A stretch of 17,346 bases of DNA from CAYZSU01 sp964480565 (lineage in GTDB: Bacteria; UBA10199; 2-02-FULL-44-16; JAAZCA01). The stretch is from NCBI GenBank assembly GCA_964480565.1, contig CAYZSU010000044.1, forward strand, positions 1-17,346, in the 5' to 3' direction. Made by a program: the position numbers and the translations under genes. This document shows, one piece after another, positions 1 to 7,388 of this stretch. Position 1 is the first letter of the stretch; each line of letters opens with the position of its first letter. The notes below the pieces were generated by a model. The model had not been told where the DNA came from. It was given only the letters and a program-made list of their open reading frames with translations, and did not search any database.

Positions 1-11
1 AATAGACGCTG

Positions 12-120
12 TCAAGGCCTCCCGCAAACTCGCGGGCCGGAGCGACCATGCAAGTACGTGAGGACCCACGGGTGTTATGCTCAAGAAACACAGAAGATGG
101 GCGTTCCTAAGGGCAACCCC
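12..120 (+). repeat. Dispersed intergenic repeat, copy A
   Basis: This is one of three related copies of a roughly 100-bp non-coding element; the others are at 4447-4553 (same orientation) and 7389-7494 (opposite orientation). Copies A and C share an uninterrupted 22-bp block (56-77 here, 7429-7450 there) containing GAGGACCCACGGGTGTTA. Both end in GGGCAACCCC and both carry a CCGGAGCG word upstream. The copy lies just downstream of the 65-residue gene. It has no ORF, terminal inverted repeats or transposase, so a REP/MITE-like or structured-RNA element is as far as I can go. Confidence 0.75.
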
Positions 121-135
121 CAGATACAAGCACTC

Positions 136-181
136 GGACATAACAGGCGCCTTCGGTTATGCCCAATGACAGGATTTTTTT
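136..181 (+). other. Hairpin followed by T-run, next to repeat copy A
   Basis: CATAAC at 139-144 pairs with GTTATG at 156-161, and outer G-C pairs (136-137 with 163-164) extend the stem across one mismatch. A run of seven T lies at 175-181, about ten bases after the hairpin on the plus strand. That gap is too long for a good intrinsic terminator. On the minus strand the hairpin follows the 65-residue gene but has no T tract after it. It may stabilise the 3' end of the serS transcript, or end a plus-strand RNA starting in the repeat. Neither is shown. Confidence 0.3.
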
Positions 182-185
182 GGTA

Positions 186-383
186 TTAATTTTTCTTTAA
201 TAGAATGGATGCTAAGTAGAAAATACCTGCACGAGATACCTTGGGCCCAGGCATGGGCGTTACATTGGTTTTCACCTCTATTACATCATAATGGTCAAGT
301 TCAGGGTCGTTTAAGATTAAATTTATCTTTTCCTCTAAATCATAGGGACTAGTGGATTCTGCAATTTTGACATGATAAGGCAT
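186..383 (-). CDS. Small conserved-looking protein, 65 aa, serS-linked
   Basis: I do not recognise this protein with confidence. It is short, with an amphipathic segment rich in acidic residues (about residues 15-40, including DLEEKINLIL) and a C-terminal hydrophobic strand ending in lysines. The layout (KI..., DLEEKIN, VIEVK, then a Y/hydrophobic strand) recalls the small Cse60/DUF2758-type sporulation proteins of Firmicutes, but that is a weak resemblance judged by eye. No signal peptide or membrane helix is seen. Its ATG lies 3 bp after the serS stop, so it is almost certainly cotranscribed and translationally coupled with serS. That tight spacing is the main reason to accept it as a gene. 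Confidence 0.6.
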   Translation of the reverse strand: MPYHVKIAESTSPYDLEEKINLILNDPELDHYDVIEVKTNVTPMPGPKVSRAGIFYLASILLKKN

Positions 384-386
384 ATA

Positions 387-1673
387 TTATTTTCGTGGTG
401 AAATATGCGTTATTCCACCGAGGTAAGGCATTAGCACTTCAGGAATACGTACGGAACCATCTGCCTGTTGATAATTTTCCAAGATAGCAATAAGTGCACG
501 GCTGATCGCTATAGCAGTGCCATTGATCATATGTACAAATTGAGTTTTTTTGTCGATGTTTTTGCGATAGCGAATTTTTAATCGTCTGGCCTGATAATCC
601 GTGCAATTGGATGTGGAAGTGACTTCTCCCCATTTGCCATTTTCTCCACGGCCAGGCATCCAAGCTTCTAAGTCATATTTACGATATGCAGGGCCACCAA
701 GATCTGCAGTGCAAATATCAAGCACGCGATATGGAATGCCAAGTCCTTGAAATAACCGTTCTTCCAAGTTTAAAAATGCACTATGTTGTGTGTCCGATTC
801 TTCCGGAGTAGTGAATGCAAACATTTCAATTTTTGTAAATTGGTGGACGCGATAAAGCCCTCGAGATTCACGACCAGCTGCTCCAGCTTCTGTACGGAAG
901 CAATGGGATAGTCCAACAAATTTCATGGGTAATTGTTCTTCAGAAAGAATTTGATCGGCCATTAATCCGCCCAAAGTAATTTCAGCCGTAGCAATCATGC
1001 AGAGATCTGTATTGGCAATGGAATAAATCTGTGTTTCTGCACCGCGCGGATTAAAACCAATGCCATCCAGAATGCTAGCGCGTGCCATATCAGGAGTCAT
1101 GATAGGTGTAAAACCCTCTGCACGCAGCATATGCATGGCATATAGGATCAAGGCTTGCTCTAAAAGGACTGCTTCATTTTTTAGATAATAAAATTTTTGT
1201 CCGGTAACGCGTGCAGCAGATTCAAAATCAATTAAATCCAATTTTTCAGCGAGTTCCACATGGTCCAACGGGGAAAATGAAAAATTAGGAATATCTCCCC
1301 ATTGGCTGATTTCACTGCTGTCAGCTTCATTAGTCGCAATAGGTACTTCTGAATGTGTCATATTAGGGATATGGTTAAGTAGTTCTCTGAGATTCATTTC
1401 AGTTTCAGCCAGTTGTTCCGTAGCAAGTGCAAAATCAGCTTTTAGTGCTTTACCCTGTTCAATTAAGGCATCCCGCTCTTCTTGAGGCATAGGACTTTTC
1501 ATTTGCTTGGCAATGTTATTTTGTTGTTGTGAGATACCTTCACTCTTTTGAACATATTCACGGCGAAGTGTATCCAATAATAATAAATGATCAATATCAA
1601 TGGATATATTTCGGTTTTTACAATTGTTTTTAACGGCATCGATGTTTTCGCGAATATATTTAATACTTAGCAT
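387..1673 (-). CDS. serS: Seryl-tRNA synthetase
   Basis: A class II aminoacyl-tRNA synthetase that charges tRNA-Ser (and tRNA-Sec) with serine using ATP in the cytoplasm. The 428-residue length is normal for bacterial SerRS. The N-terminal ~110 residues form the long antiparallel coiled-coil tRNA-binding arm (charged/Gln-rich, for example KSEGISQQQNNIAKQ). The catalytic domain follows with motif 2 (FRTEAGAAGRESRGLYR then HQFTKIEMF), the serine-pocket stretch GEVTSTSNCTDYQARRL, and a motif 3 region with NGTAIAISRALIAILENYQ. The ATG at 1673 has a strong GGAGG four bases upstream. The gene lies behind the terminator at 1733-1774, so it needs its own promoter in the ~60 bp between; I see only a weak candidate there (TTGATC with an AT-rich -10). 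The 65-residue gene follows directly. Confidence 0.97.
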   Translation of the reverse strand: MLSIKYIRENIDAVKNNCKNRNISIDIDHLLLLDTLRREYVQKSEGISQQQNNIAKQMKSPMPQEERDALIEQGKALKADFALATEQLAETEMNLRELLNHIPNMTHSEVPIATNEADSSEISQWGDIPNFSFSPLDHVELAEKLDLIDFESAARVTGQKFYYLKNEAVLLEQALILYAMHMLRAEGFTPIMTPDMARASILDGIGFNPRGAETQIYSIANTDLCMIATAEITLGGLMADQILSEEQLPMKFVGLSHCFRTEAGAAGRESRGLYRVHQFTKIEMFAFTTPEESDTQHSAFLNLEERLFQGLGIPYRVLDICTADLGGPAYRKYDLEAWMPGRGENGKWGEVTSTSNCTDYQARRLKIRYRKNIDKKTQFVHMINGTAIAISRALIAILENYQQADGSVRIPEVLMPYLGGITHISPRK

Positions 1674-1732
1674 GTATCCTCCGGAAGTGTTTATTTTGTA
1701 GTGTATTCCATGATCAAGCTCTAAAACTGTCT

Positions 1733-1774
1733 AAAAAAAGGCTCAACGTGAGATTAGTCATACGTTGAGCCTTT
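1733..1774 (-). terminator. Intrinsic terminator of the DsbA-like lipoprotein gene
   Basis: AAAGGCTCAACGT at 1737-1749 and ACGTTGAGCCTTT at 1762-1774 form a perfect 13-bp stem with a 12-base loop. Read on the minus strand the stem is followed at once by seven T (1733-1739). It lies 49 bp past the stop of the gene at 1823-2854 and separates that transcript from serS. Confidence 0.92.
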
Positions 1775-1822
1775 GTGAAAATCAAATGATTTTGATCAAT
1801 AACAGCATGAAATTGCATTAAG

Positions 1823-2854
1823 TTAGTTGTTTAATTCCTCATCAATGATTTCTTTAAGGGCCTCATAGGGTTGGGCACCGCTGAGCATAATGCCATTAAT
1901 GAAAAAAGCAGGTGTTCCTGTGACGCCAGCAGCGGATCCCTCCATGATATTTTTTTGGACTTTTTCTGCATATTTGCCTTGATCCAAGCATGTATTGAAT
2001 TTATCTGCATCCAATTGTAGCTCTGTTGCATATTTCTTTAATTCAGCAACTTTTACATTGCGTTGGTTTTTAAATAATTTTTTGTGAAATTCAAAATAAC
2101 GTTTTTGATCATTTGCGCAATATGCGGCTTCATGTGCTTTTTGTGCGTCTTTATGAAAGGATAGAGGAAAGTCTTTAAACACATAAGCGAGCTTTTCTTT
2201 GTATTCATCTAATAAACGATTGATTGTGGGGCGAACCCGGCTGCAATAGGGGCATTGATAATCAGAAAATTCTACAAGAGTTACTTTGGCATCTTTGGGT
2301 CCTAATCGTGGTGCATCCACTAAATTAAGTGTTGCACGTGGGGCTGTAAGTGCAATGCTAACATTTGCTTTTTTCTTTAATTCCTGAATTAATGTGCCGC
2401 GTTTTTGAGTAAGATACTGCCGCTTAATATATGCTTTGATTTGACCTTTGACATTGTCAAATGGTTGTTTAATCTGGCGCGCACTATAAAATCCTTTAAT
2501 TTCTTCATCAGAGGGGTCTTTAATTTGATCATTAATAGCGGTTTTTAAATAGTCGGGTATTTTTTTCCCATCTGCTTTAGCGGCTGCTTCAAGTAGCTTT
2601 GTTTCAATGATATTATCGAGTTCGCGTTTTTTAATGCGATATTCTTCCATATGAAATTTTAGGAGCTGTGACTTAGCTGCTTTATTGAGCTCACCAACTG
2701 TAATGTTTTGCCCGTTTACTGTTGCAATGATAGCGCTTGGATCAGAGCCCCCCGGCGGGGTATCTTTTTTGGTATGGTTGCAGGTAGTGTTCGAACAACT
2801 TGCTAAGGTCAGTATGCTCAAGGTGATCAGTGATAGGTATAAGTTGTGCATCAT
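1823..2854 (-). CDS. SurA_N-DsbA fusion lipoprotein (thiol oxidoreductase)
   Basis: A predicted periplasmic disulfide oxidoreductase anchored by a lipid. The signal sequence ends in lipobox LASC, giving a lipidated Cys20. Residues ~40-165 look like a SurA N-terminal chaperone domain (ATVNGQNITVGELNK, then helical, charged segments) without a following prolyl-isomerase domain. Residues ~180-343 are a DsbA-type thioredoxin fold: the active site CPYC is at 201-204 after VEFSDYQ, and the cis-proline loop is TGTPAFF with Pro315. A second cysteine pair (Cys246, Cys289) may form a structural or relay disulfide. The start has GGAGG upstream of tandem ATG codons. It has its own promoter (2889-2916) and terminator. 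The fusion suggests one protein that both holds unfolded exported substrates and introduces or isomerises disulfides. The nearby exported S8 protease has several cysteines and is a possible client; this is inference. Confidence 0.9.
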   Translation of the reverse strand: MMHNLYLSLITLSILTLASCSNTTCNHTKKDTPPGGSDPSAIIATVNGQNITVGELNKAAKSQLLKFHMEEYRIKKRELDNIIETKLLEAAAKADGKKIPDYLKTAINDQIKDPSDEEIKGFYSARQIKQPFDNVKGQIKAYIKRQYLTQKRGTLIQELKKKANVSIALTAPRATLNLVDAPRLGPKDAKVTLVEFSDYQCPYCSRVRPTINRLLDEYKEKLAYVFKDFPLSFHKDAQKAHEAAYCANDQKRYFEFHKKLFKNQRNVKVAELKKYATELQLDADKFNTCLDQGKYAEKVQKNIMEGSAAGVTGTPAFFINGIMLSGAQPYEALKEIIDEELNN

Positions 2855-2888
2855 TATTATTCCTCCATAAATTTGTTAATGTTGATAC

Positions 2889-2916
2889 TTTATATCACAC
2901 TATTATTGGCTTGCAA
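2889..2916 (-). promoter_or_regulatory. Putative sigma-70 promoter of the DsbA-like gene
   Basis: On the minus strand TTGCAA (2911-2916), a 16-base spacer, then TATAAA (2889-2894). This lies about 35 bp upstream of the start codon at 2854, in an otherwise non-coding gap, which fits a short leader. Confidence 0.5.
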
Positions 2917-2992
2917 TGAAAAGTTCTTATTTTTCAATAAACTGAACACTTTTTTAAAATAGTTATGGGATTGTCCAGAAAATATCCAAAAT

Positions 2993-3023
2993 AAAAAAAC
3001 GCCCTGACAAGTCAGAGCGTTTT
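2993..3023 (-). terminator. Intrinsic terminator of the MFS transporter gene
   Basis: A 13-bp stem with one mismatch (2996-3008 with 3011-3023; arms AAAACGCCCTGAC and GTCAGAGCGTTTT), a two-base loop as drawn, and seven T on the minus strand (2993-2999). It lies about 30 bp after the stop of the transporter gene at 3051. Confidence 0.9.
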
Positions 3024-3050
3024 AGTGATCATGCAAATGGGGATACATTT

Positions 3051-4271
3051 TTAGGCATGATCTGGTGTTTTTGTCATAAGTACGAGTGCCATGGATATCA
3101 GACAGACAATACCTGAGGTGATAAATGCCCATAAATAGGTACCCATCATATCCCAAACGCTACCTGCAAGCATAGGCATTAAGATTCCACCAACGCCATA
3201 TGCGGAAAACATTGCGCCATAGTTTGCACCAAGATTTTTGGTGCCAAATGATTCTACAGTTACTAAAGGAAATAAAGCGAAATTTCCACCAAAGTTAAAT
3301 CCAATCCAGCATGCTGCAATAGTGAGTAGCATTTCACTGCTTCCCATTTTGTATACGAATAACAGCATAATGCCTTGCAATAAACTCATTAGAATAATGG
3401 ATTTTTTTGCCCCTAGAAATTTTGTAATACTTCCCCAGGCAATACGTCCAAGTCCATTAAATAATGCAAATAAACCCAGTGCAGATCCAGCCGCCGCAGG
3501 GGTTAAACCGCCTTCTTCTATGCCGAAATCTTTTAAACATTTAATGACCATTAATCCTGCACCTGCAGAAAACACAAATGCCAACCATAGTTTCCAAAAT
3601 TTAGCCGTACGAACTGTCTCAGCCAATGTATAGTCGGTATGGGTTGCACTGGATGCAGTATGTTGAGGCGGTGTCCAGCCATCGGGTTGATATCCCTCAG
3701 GTGGGTTGCAAAGCAATAATGCACCGATCGTCACTGCAATAAAGAAAATCACACCAAAGATAATGAATGTCATGTGGATGCCGTAATCAGCAATATAATG
3801 TCCCCAACTGCCTGCTAATTTGATGAAAATAAATGCACCTGCACCAAATCCAGCAACAGCAAGTCCTGTAACAATACCTTTTAAATCAGGAAACCATTTT
3901 ACGCATGCGGCAATTGGACATACATAGCCAAGCCCAATACCGATGCCACCGATAATACCAATAAAAAATAGCATGGATAAAAATGAACTGGATTCAAATA
4001 GTCCTGCCATTACATAACCAGTTGCTAAAACAGCGCCACCGATTAATGCAATGATGCGCGGGCCAAAGCGATCTTGCCATTTTCCTGCCATGATCATGGT
4101 CAGTGCAAAGCTGGCTAATCCTGCGGAGAAAATTGCGGATGTTTGTGTGGCTGAAAATTGAAATAATCCAGCAGGATCTTGCAATGTCTTTGTAAATGCC
4201 CCCCATGCATAAATGGCACCCAAGCAAAGTTGTACCAATAATGCACCAAGTACTACGCTCCATCGTTTCAT
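3051..4271 (-). CDS. MFS transporter, oxalate/formate antiporter (OFA) family
   Basis: A 406-residue inner-membrane carrier with about 12 hydrophobic helices and a central cytoplasmic loop near residues 190-215. OFA-family features are the N-terminal LGAIYAWGAFTKTL, the MFS loop motif GKWQDRFGPR between helices 2 and 3, the GLGRIAWG stretch in helix 8, and NYGAMFSAYGVGGI in the helix 11 region. In oxalate antiporter OxlT a lysine in the helix 11 region is needed for oxalate; from memory the matching place here reads SAYG, so oxalate is not the obvious substrate. The family also holds carriers of other monocarboxylates. The start is supported by GGAG nine bases upstream. It stands alone, with its own promoter and terminator, so substrate cannot be read from neighbours. 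Confidence 0.88.
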   Translation of the reverse strand: MKRWSVVLGALLVQLCLGAIYAWGAFTKTLQDPAGLFQFSATQTSAIFSAGLASFALTMIMAGKWQDRFGPRIIALIGGAVLATGYVMAGLFESSSFLSMLFFIGIIGGIGIGLGYVCPIAACVKWFPDLKGIVTGLAVAGFGAGAFIFIKLAGSWGHYIADYGIHMTFIIFGVIFFIAVTIGALLLCNPPEGYQPDGWTPPQHTASSATHTDYTLAETVRTAKFWKLWLAFVFSAGAGLMVIKCLKDFGIEEGGLTPAAAGSALGLFALFNGLGRIAWGSITKFLGAKKSIILMSLLQGIMLLFVYKMGSSEMLLTIAACWIGFNFGGNFALFPLVTVESFGTKNLGANYGAMFSAYGVGGILMPMLAGSVWDMMGTYLWAFITSGIVCLISMALVLMTKTPDHA

Positions 4272-4336
4272 ATATAATCTCCTTCGAGTAAATTGATATG
4301 CTTGTGATAAGATGTATTGCTCAAGCGGTGCATAGC

Positions 4337-4363
4337 TATCTAATATAATGATACGGATGTCAA
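4337..4363 (-). promoter_or_regulatory. Putative promoter of the MFS transporter gene
   Basis: The minus strand has a perfect TTGACA (4358-4363), a short 15-base spacer and TAGATA (4337-4342), about 66 bp upstream of the start codon. The -35 is excellent, but the -10 and spacing are poor, so the exact -10 is uncertain. Confidence 0.4.
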
Positions 4364-4446
4364 AGGAAAATAGGCGCTTATGCGGATATTAAAGGGGACT
4401 GTTCTAAAGTAGGCAGTTTGTGGGGTTATTCAAAAATGAGAGAGAG

Positions 4447-4553
4447 TCTAGCCGCCGTCTGAAAATCCACAAGGCTGCAAACGTATATGCAAGTATATGA
4501 GGATTATGGATGCTATGCTCACGTAACACCGATGATGGGCGCTTTGAGCGCAG
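4447..4553 (+). repeat. Dispersed intergenic repeat, copy B (diverged)
   Basis: The same element as copies A and C but more diverged. Shared words with A include ATGCAAGTA, TGAGGA, TATGCTCA and GATGGGCG in the same order and spacing. Shared with C are an AAATCC word followed by a CGTATATGC block. The 3' end differs: a GCGC/GCGC hairpin (4539-4542 with 4548-4551) replaces the GGGCAACCCC end of A and C. It ends within about 10 bp of the protease stop codon. The rest of the 288-bp gap (4272-4559) holds only the transporter promoter. Confidence 0.65.
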
Positions 4554-4559
4554 TAATGC

Positions 4560-6857
4560 TTATGGCTTTAATCGACGCTTGATATATACGAATTGTATGA
4601 GTGCAGCGAGTATTAAAAACGGCATGTATTGGCTATTACCAATCATACTACATCCATTGGATGATTGCGCTGGTGAATCATTAGAGATGGGATTGGTTAA
4701 TGATGTAAGATCGCTTTGTCCCAAGTTGCCTGTGCCAGTATAGCCGTCATGTTCTTCAGAAATGGACGCCAGTGCATGGATGGCATTTGTCCGGCCATAG
4801 CCATTGTGATAGTCGGCATTGCTAGCTTTGCTGCCTGTGCTAATTAAGGCACGTTTGATTTCATCTGCGGTTAGTCGGTTATTTTTTTCAAACATGAGCG
4901 CGATAATGCCTGCAATGTGTGGGCTTGCTTGTGAGGTGCCCTGACTTTTATAATGAGTATTGTCAACGATTAAGGGTGGGTAATTGCTTAGATTAAATCC
5001 AGCAGGAAGTGAGGAAATGATGGGATCGCCAGGTGCTAAAATATCAGGTTTTAATCGATTATCCGCTGTAGGGCCAATGCTTGAAAAGGGGCATCGGCTG
5101 CCTATGCTGCCACCATATACAATGGCAGTTGTTGGTGAATTAGTAATATCAGTGGCATCATATGTATTTTGCTGACTATCTTGCCATGTGCTGATTTGCT
5201 CATTGCCAAGTGGTTTTTGTTGAGTAAATGCGCCAACAGTAATGACCTCGCTGGCAGTGCCTGGAATAGCAACCGTCATGTTATTGTCGCCATCATTGAG
5301 TGTATATCCATGGCCATGTGATCCATTGCTTACATTGTAACGGCTTGCTGTAATATTTTTTTGAAAATTAACATAAGTGCCGCCGCCCTCAATCCACATA
5401 TTACCAGAGCATGTGTTGTTTGATGCGCGTATGATAATATCAAGCACATAACCATCATTTGTTGTGGGGTCTACAGCAATGTCTGTCCATGAACTGGCAT
5501 TGCCAGGACCGAACCCAATCAATGCGCGGGGTTTTGAGTTTAATGCATCGGATGCATCTGTGGAGGCAAGAAGTGCAATGCGTGTATCGGAATCATCGGC
5601 TGTATTGTCTTCGGATAAGGGCATGTCAGCAATAGCGCTGATTGTATGGTTTGTACTGACATTTCCACTTACAATGGTGTGATAGGAATAGGCATTTGCT
5701 GCAATATGGCAATTGTTTTGTTGGCCAATATCAAACCATATATCGATGAGTAGTGGTGTTCGCCTGGGAGCCTTGGGATTGACTATCCATAATCGTCTGG
5801 CTTGGCTTTGGTTTTTTTTAATATCAAATGATGAATGAATTCCTCCGGATAGATTACGCATATCGCCTTTGTCTAATAGGTTGGATACGACATATTCATT
5901 ACCTGCTGCAACGACAATTGCTCGGCCATAATTTTTTCCATTTTCCGCATATTTACCTTGAATGGCACTGTTTAAGCCTTGCTCTAATAATGATGTATTA
6001 TCATGCGCACCAATGTGGGAGCCTTGGGATATGTTAATTACAGCGGGTTTATCCAATTTATCTGCGGCTGAAAATATGGCAACAACACCATCAAGGAGTC
6101 CTGCTGTATAGCTGCCCGCAATTTCATTGATATCATTTGAAAAATCATTTCGAAAAAACATAATATCTGATTTAGGCGCAATGCCCGTATAGGTGGTATT
6201 GGCGCTTGCAGCAATTCCAGTGACATGGGTGCCATGGCCAATAGCGGTATCATTTTTTGTGGGAATGGCGCATGTGCCTGCAATAATTGTATCATGTGCA
6301 CATGCGGTGGTTTGCCCTGTGCTAACTGATTGATATGCAAAATACTGAACACGTGATTGATTATTTTCATCTAAAAAATCACTATGTGAATAATCCAGGC
6401 CTGAGTCAATGATGCCAATAATAATATCTTTGCCATGGTATTGCGTGCCATTTACACCCGTATGCAATGTGCTTACGCCAGTATTATGGCGTGCAGTATC
6501 CATGGATGGAATTAATTGATGGGATGCTTCGATAGCCTCAACTGTATTATCTGTATTTAATGCATTGATTGCGTTAGCAGGCATGCGTGCGGTGATAATT
6601 GATCCAATAACTGTCCCCACATGTCCGCCCAATGTGGAAATATGAGCGGCAGTTTTTTGGGGATGATTTGATTTGATGAGTACATGAAAATACGCAATAC
6701 TTAATTGATTTGAAGGTATGGCTGACAAGGATTTTGCCATGCTATGATGTGTTTGAGATGTTGTATTCATAAGCATTTGCAGTGGAAGTCGTGTTTTACT
6801 GGCCATGCATAATGTTGAGATAAATAGAATGCTTATTGTTAGTGTTATTGCACGCAT
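4560..6857 (-). CDS. Exported S8 (subtilisin-family) serine protease with C-terminal sorting-type tail
   Basis: A 765-residue secreted endopeptidase. Residues 1-~19 are a signal peptide. About 52-113 is an I9-type propeptide (YFHVLIKSN ... GTVIGSIITARMPANAI). The catalytic triad is Asp151 (GIIDSGLDYSHSDF), His208 (GHGTHVTGIAAS) and Ser642 (GTSQASPHIAG), with oxyanion Asn320 (VVAAGNE). Between Asn320 and Ser642 there are over 300 residues, where subtilisin has about 66. The extra, roughly 330-535, is a beta-rich insert reminiscent of the jelly-roll inserts of Csp-like S8 proteases. The C-terminus is NGCSMIGN, a helix of about 15 hydrophobic residues, then KRRLKP. This is the layout of MYXO-CTERM/GlyGly-CTERM-like sorting tails. 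The ATG has an AGGAG nearby (within GGATCTCC on the plus strand, spacing short). It is downstream of, and probably cotranscribed with, the propeptide-like gene at 6918-7298. All visible catalytic residues are present, so it should be active. Its substrate is unknown. Confidence 0.95.
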   Translation of the reverse strand: MRAITLTISILFISTLCMASKTRLPLQMLMNTTSQTHHSMAKSLSAIPSNQLSIAYFHVLIKSNHPQKTAAHISTLGGHVGTVIGSIITARMPANAINALNTDNTVEAIEASHQLIPSMDTARHNTGVSTLHTGVNGTQYHGKDIIIGIIDSGLDYSHSDFLDENNQSRVQYFAYQSVSTGQTTACAHDTIIAGTCAIPTKNDTAIGHGTHVTGIAASANTTYTGIAPKSDIMFFRNDFSNDINEIAGSYTAGLLDGVVAIFSAADKLDKPAVINISQGSHIGAHDNTSLLEQGLNSAIQGKYAENGKNYGRAIVVAAGNEYVVSNLLDKGDMRNLSGGIHSSFDIKKNQSQARRLWIVNPKAPRRTPLLIDIWFDIGQQNNCHIAANAYSYHTIVSGNVSTNHTISAIADMPLSEDNTADDSDTRIALLASTDASDALNSKPRALIGFGPGNASSWTDIAVDPTTNDGYVLDIIIRASNNTCSGNMWIEGGGTYVNFQKNITASRYNVSNGSHGHGYTLNDGDNNMTVAIPGTASEVITVGAFTQQKPLGNEQISTWQDSQQNTYDATDITNSPTTAIVYGGSIGSRCPFSSIGPTADNRLKPDILAPGDPIISSLPAGFNLSNYPPLIVDNTHYKSQGTSQASPHIAGIIALMFEKNNRLTADEIKRALISTGSKASNADYHNGYGRTNAIHALASISEEHDGYTGTGNLGQSDLTSLTNPISNDSPAQSSNGCSMIGNSQYMPFLILAALIQFVYIKRRLKP

Positions 6858-6876
6858 AGGATCTCCTAATTGCCAA

Positions 6877-6900
6877 TGGGCGTTTATATAAAAACGCCTG
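6877..6900. other. Intergenic hairpin between propeptide-like gene and protease
   Basis: GGCGTTT (6879-6885) pairs with AAACGCC (6892-6898) around a six-base loop. It lacks a T tract after the stem on the minus strand, so it is at most a weak attenuator or a processing/stability element. It could reduce protease expression relative to the upstream small protein. That role is inference. Confidence 0.4.
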
Positions 6901-6917
6901 TGTCATTAAATTTTCTG

Positions 6918-7298
6918 TTAGTTTGCTTTAGGTGAGACAGGGACGCTTCCTTCAATCGATGTAATGAACTCCAAGTTGGCCAGCTGTGGCAATTGCTTCG
7001 CTATAATTGTGCCTGTGATGATCGTGCCTATGATTGCACGAATTGCGAATTTAGATTTATCCAATGCAGCGAATTGATCTTCTGTTAATTTTTGATTTGT
7101 TTTAATAATGCATTCAATGCGTTGATTTTTTTTATTGTGATGCATGATATCTTCCCAATTAATGCGTAAGGGCAAGTTGATTTTTCGGTATCCTGGGCTT
7201 TTTTGAAAATCCAAATAATCTTTGGGGCGGCTTGAGAATGCAGATGCATTCATAATTATTGAAGTAAAACAAAAGAAAATCAGTATGTAGCGAATCAT
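6918..7298 (-). CDS. Secreted free-standing subtilisin-propeptide (I9)-like protein
   Basis: A 126-residue exported protein. A signal peptide ends near Ala20 (MNASA, cleavage before FSS). Residues ~61-118 align by eye with the propeptide of the downstream protease: IECIIKTNQ against FHVLIKSNH, IIGTIITGTI against VIGSIITARM, then QLPQLANLEFITSIEGS against AINALNTDNTVEAIEAS. There is no catalytic domain. I9 propeptides act as folding chaperones and tight inhibitors of subtilisins, and free-standing relatives are known as protease inhibitors. Gene order (this gene first, protease about 60 bp behind) supports a role as a chaperone or inhibitor in trans. The region between signal and I9-like part (21-60) is basic and unrecognised. 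The start has GAGG eight bases upstream and a strong promoter at 7352-7380. Confidence 0.75.
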   Translation of the reverse strand: MIRYILIFFCFTSIIMNASAFSSRPKDYLDFQKSPGYRKINLPLRINWEDIMHHNKKNQRIECIIKTNQKLTEDQFAALDKSKFAIRAIIGTIITGTIIAKQLPQLANLEFITSIEGSVPVSPKAN

Positions 7299-7351
7299 AA
7301 GTCATACCTCATTATTTATTGCAAATTAAAGTTATTTTTGGCTAAAGTAAG

Positions 7352-7380
7352 ATTATACGCGTACTTGCCAGGATACGCAA
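7352..7380 (-). promoter_or_regulatory. Promoter of the propeptide-like gene / S8 protease unit
   Basis: On the minus strand TTGCGT (7375-7380), a 17-base spacer, then perfect TATAAT (7352-7357). This is the best sigma-70-type promoter in the window, about 50 bp upstream of the start codon at 7298, and it begins only about 8 bp from repeat copy C. Confidence 0.75.
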
Positions 7381-7388
7381 TCATAAAT

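Noticed and set aside
1781..1796. ATCAAA/TTTGAT small palindrome between serS and the DsbA-like gene
   Set aside because: Short and AT-only apart from one pair; the strong terminator beside it explains the region.
3238..3633. Plus-strand ORF of 131 codons inside the MFS gene
   Set aside because: Antisense shadow of a well-supported membrane transporter; its composition does not look like a folded protein.
6795..6857. Lipobox in the S8 protease signal peptide (STLC)
   Set aside because: Position -1 is Leu, not Gly/Ala/Ser, so a type I signal peptidase site just after is more likely.
6877..6900. Intrinsic terminator between the propeptide-like gene and the protease
   Set aside because: The stem is only seven pairs and no T tract follows on the minus strand; kept as a hairpin only.
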